DNA of 64,000 bases from Acanthosepion pharaonis (GCA_903632075.3 CAHIKZ030004282.1:1796501-1860500); one strand, 5' to 3'. Counted from the stretch's first letter, positions 42,386 through 53,155 are shown. Notes: generated from the sequence alone by a model not told the origin. Numbers and translations are program-made.

Positions 42386-42607
42386 TTAAGAAGGCAGAGG
42401 ATAGCGACTGACATTGCATTTAAGTTTCTGAAGATCAAAATTGACTGGAAGAGAAGCCGGAAGAGAGTTCCACAAACGAGAAGTACAGGAGAAGAAAGTT
42501 CTAGCATATAACTTAGAGTTACACCTAGCTATTTCTGCAGTGGAATCATTTTCAATGAATTTATATCTATTTTTCGGTATATTTCTGTCAAAATATATTA
42601 TCATCAT
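42386..42607 (-). pseudogene. LINE reverse-transcriptase protein C-terminus (Jockey/CR1-type)
   Basis: The minus strand encodes 73 codons with FFSCTSRLWNSLPASLP and then FDLQKLKCNVSRYPL. The SRLWNSLP block close to the stop codon is the conserved C-terminal end of Jockey/CR1/L2-group LINE polyproteins. Only the 3' end survives, as usual for 5'-truncated LINE copies. Related ends occur on the + strand at 49874-50130 and 51590-51870. Confidence 0.8.
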
Positions 42608-42675
42608 CAGAAGGAATGTTTAGATGTATTTGTTTAATATTTGTTTAATATTTCATTTAATTTTTTGTTTAATAT

Positions 42676-43100
42676 TCTGTCTGTATTTCTGAGATGAGGT
42701 ATTATGTACATTATTTACATTATTCGGACTATTCTCCTCATCTTTATCACCATATTTATTACAACGTTTCGGCCTTTCAGTATCTGTCTATATTTCTGAG
42801 ATGAGGTATTATGTACATTATTTACATTATTCGGACTATTGTCCTCATCTTTGTCGCCATATTTATTACAACGTTTCGGCCTTTCAGTATCTGTCTATAT
42901 TTCTGAGATGATGTACACTATTTACATTATTCGGACTATTGTCCTCATCTTTGTCGCCATATTTATTACAACGTTTCGGCCTTTCAGTATCTGTCTATAT
43001 TTCTGAGTTGAGGTATTATGTACACTATTTACATTATTCGGACTATTGTCCTCATCTTTGTCGCCATATTTATTACAACGTTTCGGCCGTTGTAAGCTCC
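42676..43100 (-). repeat. SINE tail amplified as four ~107-bp tandem units
   Basis: The word ACGTTTCGGCC recurs at 42764, 42871, 42971 and 43078, so spacings are 107, 100 and 107 bp. The 100-bp unit lacks GAGGTAT. Each unit also has GTCGCCATATTTATTACAAC and ATTCGGACTATTGTCCTCAT. Read on the minus strand it is the 3' part of the tRNA-derived SINE at 43183-43421, extended by repeats of the tail. The same 107-bp duplication is seen at 51329-51545. Confidence 0.9.
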
Positions 43101-43182
43101 GGACTTCTTTTGGTAAAAATGGTTTCTGAAGACATTAGGTTTATAATAGCCAGAAATTCATACCCAGATGTCCTCAATGAAA

Positions 43183-43421
43183 ACATGGTACAGTGGATAA
43201 AGGCGTTGGTTAGATCCAGTGACAGGACACAAACAGTGTGAGTTCAATACTAGAGAACTTAGGAAATTAACAGGAGATAATTGACTAGAACAGTCTACTC
43301 CAGTGAACGAAATAAAGGGTTCAATTCGACATTCCAACCACCTGAAGAAGGCCTGAGCGTACAACGACCGAAACGTTGTAATAAATATGGCGACAAAGAT
43401 GAGGACAATAGTCCAAATAAT
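43183..43421 (+). mobile_element. tRNA-derived SINE, nearly full length
   Basis: The head carries TGGTACAGTGG (A box-like, 43186-43196) and GAGTTCAATAC (B box-like, 43240-43250), the order and approximate spacing of a tRNA internal polymerase III promoter. The body has GAACAGTCTACTCCAGTGA and CCTGAAGAAGGCC. The tail has CGAAACGTTGTAATAAATAT and GAGGACAATAGTCC. Further copies lie at 47228-47490 (diverged, +), 50872-51154 (-) and 51150-51545 (+). It encodes no protein; mobilisation would need a partner LINE, which I cannot identify by shared 3' end. Confidence 0.8.
43186..43250 (+). promoter_or_regulatory. Putative pol III A and B boxes of the SINE
   Basis: TGGTACAGTGG resembles the TRGCNNAGTGG A box and GAGTTCAATAC resembles the GGTTCGANTCC B box. 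The two are about 44 bp apart. The B box has changes at conserved G positions, so activity is uncertain. Confidence 0.55.
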
Positions 43422-44138
<717 letters not shown>

Positions 44139-44140
<2 letters not shown>

Positions 44141-44460
44141 TCCAGCAGCCCACAACACTATCAATACTTGGAATTACAAATGTAGCCTTGTGAAAAGGCA
44201 AATCGAAATATCCAAAGAAAAATTAAACAACTTTAACATCAAAAAACAGGACATTTACGATGAACTACAGAATATAACTACCCCGGACCAACTGGAGGAA
44301 ATTACACATAGACTCACGGAAATTACCAATAAATCTGAAGCTCAACACCGAATTAAAATTATAAAAAAACTGAATACATTATACAAAGGTAATATCACTC
44401 TTCCTAACAAAACTGATAAATACATTAACCTTTAATCTCTACAAATATTCTTAAATGTCT
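44139..44460 (+). pseudogene. Penelope-like element ORF fragment (pre-RT region)
   Basis: In frame with the preceding IYIY tract it reads DPAAHNTINTW, then LVKRQIEISKEKL and a lysine/glutamate-rich helical stretch, and ends KYINL with a stop at 44433. The charged helical segment followed by a (Y/V)INL motif is what I expect just upstream of the reverse transcriptase of Penelope-like elements. After the stop similarity is quickly lost, so the RT and GIY-YIG endonuclease parts are missing. An alternative is another retroelement with a charged N-terminal region. Confidence 0.5.
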
Positions 44461-44539
44461 ATAATTTCAATAATTGGTAACAGAAGCCATTGGTTATACC
44501 AACGGCTTTCCTTATTTCATTCTCCAATTCACTCTCGTG

Positions 44540-44750
44540 TAGTCATGTGTGACGTCATGAGATGCGGTGCGATTTTCGCTTCTAGCGTCTTATATGCGCG
44601 TGTTCATCGTTGCTTAGTGATCCACTATGTAAACATAACAATGACAGACTATATCATCACTGTCGTGTCCATATATTGTTTGATATGTTTGTATTTACAT
44701 CTTTGATAATGGCTTGAGTAAGCCGAAAGCTTAGATTTTATTAAAAAATA
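44540..44750 (+). mobile_element. Penelope-type terminal region with hairpin and GAAA motif
   Basis: This AT-rich non-coding segment ends with TTTGATAATGGCTTGAGTAA, GCCGAAAGC and an A-rich stretch just before an ATG. The core forms a perfect GGCTT-GAGT-AAGCC hairpin flanked by TTGATAA and GAAA (44702-44732). Hammerhead ribozymes in Penelope pseudo-LTRs have CUGANGA, stem II and GAAA in this order. Here two core bases differ (C3, G8) and one extra base precedes the stem, so activity is doubtful. Its position, directly upstream of an ORF start, fits a Penelope 5' terminal repeat. Confidence 0.45.
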
Positions 44751-44875
44751 ATGGATAAATATTGTGAATTTCTTTTTTCGGTAAATGATAATGTTACCAA
44801 ACTTATCAGAAGATACGAAAAAATTTTACATAAAATAAATAGACAACACTTGTCTATATTATTTAATGAAACGTG

Positions 44876-44876
<1 letters not shown>
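44751..44876 (+). pseudogene. Penelope-like ORF start fragment
   Basis: The ATG at 44751 opens a frame reading MDKYCEFLF, then LIRRYEKILHKIN and LSILFNETC, a basic helical N-terminus like those of Penelope-like polyproteins. It runs straight into an (AT)n tract (IYIYI), the same point at which the fragment at 44139 begins. The two pieces therefore look like the left and right sides of one ORF in two different copies. It is non-functional. The start is chosen because it follows the terminal region directly. Confidence 0.5.
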
Positions 44877-44913
<37 letters not shown>

Positions 44914-45070
44914 AGTATAGGATTGATGTATACGGAATAAATTACAATAACCAAAACATACTATTCTTAAAAGAGTGCTCAATACAGAGTAGAGCAAATA
45001 TAATTATAACTGATACCATCATTGAAATGTTGAAACAAAATGGATATTTATGTTATAACTTTCGAATAAA

Positions 45071-45129
<59 letters not shown>

Positions 45130-45134
45130 GTATA
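44877..45134 (+). repeat. AT-flanked repeat unit, copy 1
   Basis: Between two AT tracts (44877-44910 and 45075-45134) is a segment starting GTATAGGATTGATG, continuing with AGAGTGCTCAATACAGAGTA and ending with GTTGAAACAAAATGG, TTATGTTATAA and CGAATAAATAATT. The first part recurs at 54259-54330 and the last part at 55600-55700 (+) and 54328-54425 (-). It is a dispersed repeat whose 3' end is always followed by a microsatellite. Confidence 0.75.
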
Positions 45135-45175
45135 ATGAGACAGAACAGACAGATTAAGAATCCACAGCTCTTAAC

Positions 45176-45177
<2 letters not shown>

Positions 45178-45245
<68 letters not shown>

Positions 45246-45246
45246 A
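45178..45246. repeat. (AT)n(GT)n microsatellite
   Basis: About 43 bp of AT is followed by (GT)12. A short unassigned spacer (45135-45177) separates it from the previous tract. Confidence 0.97.
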
Positions 45247-45406
45247 TTCTGGCTTCGATGGATAAATTGACGTCTAAATGTCGCAAAAATGAAAATAACA
45301 CTGATATCTCATTTTAGTAGATATATTTACCAAAATTACAGAAAAATATCTTGAAATACGAAAAGATACTACTATTAAATAAAATCGACATTGATTTGAC
45401 CACGGT

Positions 45407-45920
45407 CTACAGACGACTTCGGAATCTCCTAGAACACTTGTCGACGGTCTTCTTGTTTATATTGGTGAATCCTGCAATAATCCTTGCCTTCAGTTCATCT
45501 TTGTTGGTTTCTCGCTCCACTACCCCCCTGCCACCCACAAAATGATCAAGAGAGTTGCATTCTGGGGAGATAGAGGGGCAGATATAAGGGCTGATATGAT
45601 CGCAGAAATTGTCTGAGAGCAATGCTTGTGTGGCAAGGTGCAGTGTCCTATTGCCAGACTTAGGGTCTTCCAGAGCAGCTGTACCTCCCGAAAGCACTTG
45701 ATACACGCCTTCGTGTTGTCTGAGGCCCTCACTAATAAATTCGGGGGGATTTTCTTATCAGAACGATCAGAGTAATCTTTTCCGAACTACCGTTCCTTCG
45801 TAATCCCTATTAGACTCATCCAACTCTTTCCGAATCTTCTACAATGTACTCAGATTGACACCCAAACATTCTGAAATGTTCGTATTGGAGCAAACTGTGT
45901 CATATTGCTCTTTTTCTCGT
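45407..45920 (-). pseudogene. Internally deleted Tc1/mariner-type transposase
   Basis: Read from 45920 down, the minus strand first gives a helix-turn-helix type segment (NISECLGVNLSTL, then KIRKELDESNRDYEGT). It then jumps to the late catalytic part: PPEFISEGLRQHEGVYQVL, LSDNFCDHISP, SPECNSLDH and VVERETNK, ending CSRRFRSRL and a stop. In this transposase lineage the SP(D/E)CNPLD(Y) box holds the last catalytic acid. Around 140 residues between the DNA-binding part and the PP-F motif are missing, including the first catalytic Asp. There are several frameshifts (near 45600-45700 and 45770) and a stop after STL. It cannot be active, but could be mobilised in trans if its ends survive. Confidence 0.8.
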
Positions 45921-46023
45921 ATTCACTGCCCAACTGACCCTACTATACTGTGCTGACGCCAACACCAAAAACAAACAACGCGCATGCGCGAAATTAAAAA
46001 TATAAAATGGCGATAATAAAAGA

Positions 46024-46417
46024 GTACTAAATTCCTACGTGACATCTGTCCTTCTATACGGCAGCGAATGTTGGACGGTATCCTCAAGGAGGGTGCTGAG
46101 GATATCATGGACCGAGCATCTGAGCAACGATGATGCCTTGGAGAGGGTGCACACAAGGAGGAAGCTTACGCTTAAAATAAGGAAGAGGCATATGAAATTT
46201 CTGGGACACGTGACGAGAAAGGAGGGCCTGGAGAATCTGATACTCACAGGGAGACAAGGGAAAGCAGCGCATGACATACGTGGCTAGCTTGGATAGGTTC
46301 ATGGCAGAGCGTGTTCTGAGGGAGTTGGCAGAAACACAAAACCTGTTGAGCTCCACAAGGCTTAGGGGGAAGTGGCGGGCCATGATTGCCAACGTCCTGA
46401 AAGGACACGACACATAA
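46024..46417 (+). pseudogene. LINE polyprotein C-terminus, frameshifted
   Basis: The + strand reads SVLLYGSECWTVSSRR, VLRISWTEHLSND, IRKRHMKFLGHVTRKEGLEN and LILTGRQGK. After a one-base shift near 46262 it continues KQRMTYVASLDRFMAERV and WRAMIANVLKGHDT to a stop at 46415. These are the conserved last ~150 residues downstream of RT in a common invertebrate LINE type (often annotated as endonuclease-reverse transcriptase). About 14 residues between ECW and RRVLRISW are deleted in frame. An A-rich tail follows the stop. Confidence 0.85.
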
Positions 46418-46484
46418 AAAGAAAAGAAAAAGAATACTCTGTATATTAGCTAAATATTGAACTAAAAATTACTACTTTTGGTTG

Positions 46485-46486
<2 letters not shown>

Positions 46487-46546
<60 letters not shown>
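46487..46546. repeat. (AT)n microsatellite
   Basis: An uninterrupted AT tract. On the minus strand it follows the tail of the 5S-derived sequence, as a simple 3' tail would. Confidence 0.97.
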
Positions 46547-46549
<3 letters not shown>

Positions 46550-46725
46550 AAAACAATTTTTGGGGACAGGTCTCCCAAATCTAGTAGCTGTAAGTCATTA
46601 CATCCAAGCTTAAAGCACTTGTTATTTCCAAGCGGTTACCCATCTAGGTACTAGCCAGTTTCCACGTTGCTTCACTTCGGTGATTGTACGAGAACTGTGT
46701 ATTTCAACTTGATATAGCCGTCAGC
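46547..46725 (-). mobile_element. 5S rRNA-derived SINE-like element (SINE3-type candidate)
   Basis: On the minus strand a 120-bp 5S rRNA-like head (46606-46725) is followed by a ~59-bp unrelated tail containing GGGAGACCTGTCCCC and then an (AT)n tract. A 5S-derived head, tail and simple 3' repeat is the layout of SINE3 elements. One copy in the window cannot prove transposition; a lone 5S pseudogene beside unrelated sequence is the alternative. The tail's GGGAGACCTGTCCCC is itself an imperfect hairpin. Confidence 0.6.
46606..46725 (-). pseudogene. 5S rRNA pseudogene (full-length, diverged)
   Basis: The segment is 120 bp, the length of 5S rRNA. On the minus strand it has GCTGACGGCTATATCAAGTT at the start and GTTCTCGTACAATCACCGAA and GTGAAGCAACG in the middle. 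TAGTACCTAGATGGGTAACC and GCTTGGAAATA cover the region of the pol III C box, and the end is GTGCTTTAAGCTT. The order matches metazoan 5S rRNA throughout. Changes in the 3' half weaken the terminal helix. I judge overall similarity at about 70% by eye. There is no tandem repetition and no T-run terminator directly after it. Confidence 0.8.
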
Positions 46726-47227
46726 TGTCATGTGCAGCAGCTGTTATCAATATCTCCAGTACTGATGAGGGTTTACTTTCTAAACTTTTATTTGAAGTAG
46801 TGTGGAATATCAAAATTTTGTCTATGTAATCATTTTCTCTTTGCGTTATATGCTATCCATTTTAGTTGTTGCTGCTATTGATACTCCATAGGTGACGTCG
46901 TTTCTGTTATGTAATAATTTTCTGTTTGCGATCCTAAAGTTGAAAATAAAAGGAGATTATGTTGAAAAATAAATAATCATTAGCAGCTTGAGAATGAAGT
47001 GACAATAATGGACAAGGAAGTACATTTGAAAGAATCAGCGTATAGGCTAGGCTATTAGGATCTCCTTAGCTGACCTAGCATAGAAATAAATGCAACATTT
47101 GGGCCACTATTAAAAAACGAAAGAGACATGACAGCAAGCATCCAATTGCAGCAACAGTAATCAAAACATGTCTGCTAGCAGCAGCGATGGCAACCTAATC
47201 CGTAGCCAGGTTAATTTTAAGGCTAGA
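46726..47227. other. Unassigned intergenic sequence
   Basis: No coding or repeat similarity was recognised. GCAGCAGC-type trinucleotide runs at 47170-47200 are the only visible pattern. Confidence 0.6.
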
Positions 47228-47490
47228 GTTGGTTGGTGAAATTGGTAACATAATGATTTTGAGTTCAGTCCCTGGGACGGGCTGTGTGAACAGTAAAGAT
47301 TTAGGCGATAACCCTAGATTTGTGAGATTGAACGAGAACAGTCTAACCCCGTAGATTAAATAAAGAGTTCATTTCAGATTTCTCTCTAAGTTGATATACA
47401 CCTGAGGAAAAACTGGAGGGTAGAACGGTCGAAACTTTATGATAATAGTAACAAGGATGAGGACAATAGCCCGAATATAAATAATATAAT
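47228..47490 (+). mobile_element. Diverged tRNA-SINE copy
   Basis: It shares with the 43183 copy the order TTGAGTTCAGTCCC (B box region), AACAGTCTAACCCC, AATAAAGAGTTCA, CACCTGAGGAAAAACTGG, CGGTCGAAAC and GATGAGGACAATAGCCCGAA. It carries many substitutions and a degraded A box, so it is older than the other copies. Part of the tail lacks the CGTTGTAATAAA word. Confidence 0.7.
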
Positions 47491-47551
47491 ACTGATTAAC
47501 TACGTATTTATTCACTTAATTAAATAAATCTGAACACCTACTAATGAGTGG

Positions 47552-48050
<499 letters not shown>

Positions 48051-48091
<41 letters not shown>
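48051..48091. repeat. (AT)n microsatellite
   Basis: A clean AT tract that directly abuts the ACTAGC end of the element starting at 48092. Confidence 0.95.
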
Positions 48092-48968
<877 letters not shown>

Positions 48969-49169
48969 ATATTAACAATGTAAAAAAAAAAAACTTCGGT
49001 CTGACGAGATTAATATTTAAATATATTTATGAAAACAAATTATAACCGATATGGATTTTTAAGCATTATTTTGACTAATAATTATTATTATATTGCTCTT
49101 ACTTACATTGAACTCTCTTTGGACTAACGCCCACCTTAGAATTATCCCTACCAAATACCAATTTTGTAT

Positions 49170-49171
<2 letters not shown>

Positions 49172-49225
<54 letters not shown>
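49172..49225. repeat. (AT)n(GT)n microsatellite
   Basis: AT tract followed by (GT)9. Flanks (48969-49171 and 49226-49777) show no gene. Confidence 0.95.
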
Positions 49226-49777
49226 AATAAAATGTTTCTATTTTTGAAATATCAATGTTACATAAAACGTAACAGCAGACGATGCGAATTTATTTTAAGT
49301 TTCACGCTGGGATTTTCTTAATTCGTCTAGGTCTGTTCGAATTTAATTAACTAAGACTGCTTGAATCTTGCTCTGAATATTGGAAAATATGTTTATTTTT
49401 TTTCTTGCTTTTTTTTTGGAAAAAAAGGTCAATTATTTTTCCATCGTACAGATACTTACTCACAGACGAAACGTCAGAAGCCGATATCGGTATTTCCTTG
49501 TCAAATGTTCACATGAACTCCACTTTTTAGTTCCTTCATTTCAGACCTTTACAAACATGCTATATCCGCACTCATTTCCTTAGTATTCCATTTGTAAAGA
49601 GGAAGTATTATTTAGAAAGAGTGTCTTTTTTTTCCTGAGTAGTCCTGAACACTGCAATGTTAACCTATTCAAATCAGAGATCAATCGCTCGCTCTCCTTG
49701 ATATTCTCACAATCTTCATTTGCTTCTACCTCCTCTAATGTTTATATTATACAAAACATTGTGTAACCAAATACCAT

Positions 49778-49873
49778 AAGTGGCTCTTGAGCTCTTTATT
49801 AGGTGAACTTTAAGGTAAATTTCCCGTTGTGAGTTCAATACTCATTCTTTGCTCCATACATACAACATTGTAC
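49778..49873 (+). repeat. Left 96-bp direct repeat flanking a LINE end
   Basis: It starts AAGTGGCTCTTGAGCTCTTT and ends CATACAACATTGTACC. It matches 50131-50226 with about six differences. It includes GTTGTGAGTTCAATACTC, a tRNA B box-like word, so the duplicated target may itself be SINE-related. Confidence 0.9.
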
Positions 49874-50130
49874 CATATCGCCAATAGCTTCATATCTCGC
49901 ACCTCTCGCCTGTGGAACTCCCTTCCCTTTTCCTGTTTCTCTGATAGCTATAATCTCCAATTTTTCAAATGCAATGTCAATCGACATCTCCAGTTGCCTT
50001 GATCTATCCCCTATCCTTCTCCTCATCCTTTCCTCTATCACTCCTATATACTCTCGCTCCAAATCCTCTGTAACCCCTTGCGTGCCAGTGGCTTCCCGCC
50101 TTTCTTGGGGTGAAATACTTAAAAAAAATC
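49874..50130 (+). pseudogene. LINE 3' end with Jockey/CR1-type C-terminus
   Basis: The + strand frame beginning near 49878 reads NSFISRTSRLWNSLPFSCF, then SYNLQFFKCNVNRHL, the conserved LINE C-terminal block, and hits a stop after LQLP. It is followed by ~100 bp of 3' untranslated sequence (CTTGGGGTGAAATACTTAA) and a short A tail. It is 5'-truncated to ~255 bp. The poly-A side and the truncated side are bounded by the 96-bp direct repeats, as in target-primed insertion. Confidence 0.85.
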
Positions 50131-50226
50131 AAGTGGCTCTTGAACTCTTTATTAGGTGAACTTTAAGGCAAATTGCCCGTTGTGAGTTCAATACTCATTC
50201 TTTGCTCCATATTTACAACATTGTGC
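50131..50226 (+). repeat. Right 96-bp direct repeat flanking a LINE end
   Basis: It begins immediately after the A tail with AAGTGGCTCTTGAACTCTTT and ends TTTACAACATTGTGCC. It pairs with 49778-49873. Confidence 0.9.
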
Positions 50227-50871
50227 CGTATTAATTTAAATCGTAGTAAAATACCGGGCTATCTTGCCAAATATTGACGCGTAATCTAGTCTTGTAGGTA
50301 TTTCTAATGTACTGATATCGATCAACTCTTGATTACTGGGATATTGGATTACTTGAGAGCGATTGTTGAAAAGAAAATTTTTTTTGAAAACCGATTGCCC
50401 TATTTCATGTATGGTAAGATGCTAATCCTATCTATAGGCACCATATAATTAGGTAAAGTTTTGGAAAAAAATATTTGGGGATTTAATAGCTTATCATACC
50501 AGCAAGTCCAAATCGCTTACTCTACGATATCATTTTTCTTTCTGCCACGACAATGTATCACATTTTGAATCGATTATTAAATATCCGTGTTTATTATTAA
50601 CTAAATTTTCAATAGTTTAGCACAATGTATTACTTGTTCACATCAGAAACTCTCACTTGCCTTCACAAGCCACAAGACTTCTCACTACACGGTGCGTTTA
50701 CAAACAAGTGCTAACTAATTATTCAGAGAGGCGTTCAAGAGCTCCAAAGCTTTTGCATCATCACTAACATAGTCCTTTATTAATGTTTTATTATACTATT
50801 GACTATCCATTTGTAACATTACAACGATTAACATTACTTAATTTAGTAAAACAGTGAAACATAACTTTAGG
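50227..50871. other. Unassigned intergenic sequence
   Basis: AT-rich unique sequence. No gene, repeat family or strong secondary structure was recognised. Confidence 0.6.
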
Positions 50872-51154
50872 CCTTATTTACATTATTCGGATTATTGTCC
50901 TCATCTTTGTCGCCATATTTATTACAACGTTTAGAACTTTGTACGCTCCGGCCTTCTTAAGGTGGTTGTAATGTTGAACTAAACCCTTTATTTAACTCAC
51001 TGGGGTAGACTGTTCTAGTTCCACCTGCCATGTCTAATGGATGTCAGTTATCAGTTATCTCCTGTTAATTCCCCTCTCCAAGTTCTCCACTGCCTTAACC
51101 GGGTATTGAACTCACACACTTTGGGTCCTGTCACTGGATCTCACCAACGTCTTT
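50872..51154 (-). mobile_element. tRNA-SINE copy, left arm of a head-to-head pair
   Basis: On the minus strand it reads GACGTTGGTGAGATCCAGTG, GTGTGAGTTCAATACCCGG, AACAGTCTACCCCAGTGAG, GAAGGCCGGAGCGTACAA and GATGAGGACAATAATCC. The A box is cut off at the junction with the next copy. Compared with 43183-43421 it keeps an extra ~40 bp in the middle (GACATCCATTAGACATGGCA). Confidence 0.85.
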
Positions 51155-51545
51155 TTTGAGTTCAATTCCCGTTTAAGGCAGTGGAGAACTTGGGGAGGGG
51201 AATTAACAGGAGATAACTGACATCCATTAAACATGGCACGTGGAACTAGAACAGTCTACCCCAGTGAGCGAAATAAAGGGTTCAGTTCGATATTACAACC
51301 TCTTGAAGAAAGCCGGAGCGTACAACAACCGAAACGTTGTAATAAATATGGCGACAAAGATAAGGACAATAGTCCGAATAATATAAATAGTGTACATAAT
51401 ACCTCATGTCAGAAATATAGACAGATACTGAAAGGCCGAAACGTTGTAAAAAATATGGCGACAAAGATAAGGACAATAGTCCGAATAATATAAATAGTGT
51501 ACATAATACCTCATCTCAGAAATATAGACAGAATTTACACGTGCT
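51150..51545 (+). mobile_element. tRNA-SINE copy with duplicated tail, right arm
   Basis: It starts at the B box (GAGTTCAATTCCCG) and has GAACAGTCTACCCCAGTGAG, GCCGGAGCGTACAACAACC, then CCGAAACGTTGTAA at 51329 and again at 51436. The tail unit is therefore duplicated with a 107-bp period. With the preceding copy it forms an inverted repeat with ~230-bp arms, about 90% alike by eye and almost no spacer. Confidence 0.88.
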
Positions 51546-51589
51546 ACTAAGTTGGCATCTCAGTCCCAAACTTTCACTGTCGAAATAGT

Positions 51590-51870
51590 TAAATGTAGCC
51601 GTCTCTTCTACTCCAATAGCTTCATGTTTCGCACTTCGCGTCTGTGGAACTCCTTTCCTCTTACTTGCTTCCCTAATAGCTATAATCTCCAAATATTCAA
51701 ATATAGTGCCAATCGAAATCTTCAGATGCCTACATTTGTTCCCAGTCCTTCTCTTCTTCCTTTCCTCTATCACGCCTCACTACTCTTGCTCCCTGCCACT
51801 TTCTGTAACCCCTTGCGTGCTAGTGACACTCTCGCCTTGTTTAGGGTGAAATGGTTAAAAAAAAATAGCT
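51590..51870 (+). pseudogene. LINE 3' end with Jockey/CR1-type C-terminus
   Basis: The + strand frame reads NSFMFRTSRLWNSFPLTCF, then NSYNLQIFKYSANRNLQMP, then runs open without the expected stop to 51878 because the natural stop after RHLQ(L/M)P has been lost. The 3' untranslated part (TTAGGGTGAAATGGTTAAAA) matches the copy at 49874-50130. It ends in an A run followed by TAGCTTTGAATAGC. Confidence 0.85.
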
Positions 51871-51970
51871 TTGAATAGCTTTTGGAAAGTGATGTTTTGT
51901 TTATTTTTCAGAGCTGCCCTGAAGGCTGATAATGGTAGTTCAAATGCTGCTTGTTCTAGCAACTGTACTT

Positions 51971-51993
51971 TAAAAAAAAAAAAAAAAAAAAAA
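51971..51993. repeat. Poly(A) tract
   Basis: An A run of about 20 bp, possibly the tail of an unrecognised retrotransposed piece. Bases 51994-52351 hold no recognised gene; there is an (ATA)n stretch near 52165-52185. Confidence 0.8.
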
Positions 51994-52349
51994 GACAGGT
52001 TCATTTAAGTGGAGAAATTCTGAGATTGGAATCGTGCCAGGAATGAGAGTTGTTCGCCGAGAAATCCTCACAGTATTGAGCTTCACGAAATTATTTGCAT
52101 CACAGTGGCGGTTTTGGTGTTTTGTAATTAACTACTTTCTTTGTCGAAGTGACAACGACAATTATGAAATAATAATAATAATAAAAAAAATCTTCAGGTA
52201 TTCTTTTTGACTTTTGATATTTTTTTTCTTCATTTATTCGAGCAAAATTTAACTTTTAACAAAATTATCCCAAGACACAAAAGGCGGAACATGGGTTTGA
52301 TTCTTGACATTCAGATTATATACTCACAGAGCTGTTAAAATATTTCTGA

Positions 52350-52351
<2 letters not shown>

Positions 52352-52411
<60 letters not shown>
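52352..52411. repeat. (AT)n microsatellite
   Basis: Clean AT tract of about 60 bp. The following 52412-52667 shows no gene. Confidence 0.97.
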
Positions 52412-52416
<5 letters not shown>

Positions 52417-52667
52417 CGTGTGATCATAGGTTCTCGAGTTAAACATCAGAAAATATCACCACCCCAAATTGCTTTGTTTACGTTAGGTCAAAAGATAAAA
52501 AAACATTAATTGCTTCAAACGTTTCTCTATTTACAGAGATCGATGGATAGATATTATATTGCACTTAAACAACATAAAATTTTACATGATGTATACAATA
52601 AGCAGTTTTGTCTCTTGCATGTAGAATTAAAAAAAAAAGGAGACAGCTTGCTAGACAGATAATGATG

Positions 52668-52716
52668 ATAGATAGATAAATAGATAGATAAATAGATAGA
52701 TAGATAGATAAATAGT
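52668..52716. repeat. Short GATA/GATAAATA microsatellite
   Basis: Alternating GATA and GATAAATA units. The sequence from 52717 to 52966 has three AGGCAATA(A/G)GCG repeats near 52833-52868 and no gene. Confidence 0.93.
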
Positions 52717-52966
52717 GATATGTCCCGGAAAGGGATATTTTTGTTCGAATTAGCAAAGTGGTTTTGGACTACTGTAACCGAGTAAGACAATCTAGAAGGT
52801 AACCATAATGGACTGGTCCCCGTCGTTGTGGTAGGCAATAAGCGTAGGCAATAGGCGAAGACAATAGGCGTCCCCCTGTACCTCCACATCAGTCTGTATT
52901 TATGGCTGACACCAGCCAATCATATTACTGAGGGGGAACCGAGGTGTATGCATATTCATTACATCA

Positions 52967-53102
52967 GATAGATAGATAGATATGAATAGAATGAGATAGA
53001 TTATAATAGATATACAAATAGATAATAACAGACTGAGGTAAGCAGATAAAAATATTAAATGAATAAGATAATGAACAAAATGAGATAGAAATGAAGACAA
53101 CG

Positions 53103-53155
<53 letters not shown>

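Noticed and set aside
43183..43260. Functional tRNA gene
   Set aside because: A and B boxes are present but no acceptor stem or cloverleaf can be formed, and the sequence continues into a SINE body shared with other copies.
45407..45732. Two overlapping minus-strand frames as separate genes
   Set aside because: Both are pieces of the same transposase remnant in different frames.
46606..46725. Functional 5S rRNA gene
   Set aside because: It is a single copy with many substitutions, a weakened terminal helix, and no T-run terminator directly after the end.
49835..50062. 75-codon minus-strand frame as a gene
   Set aside because: It is antisense to the LINE C-terminus at 49874-50130, which explains the sequence better.
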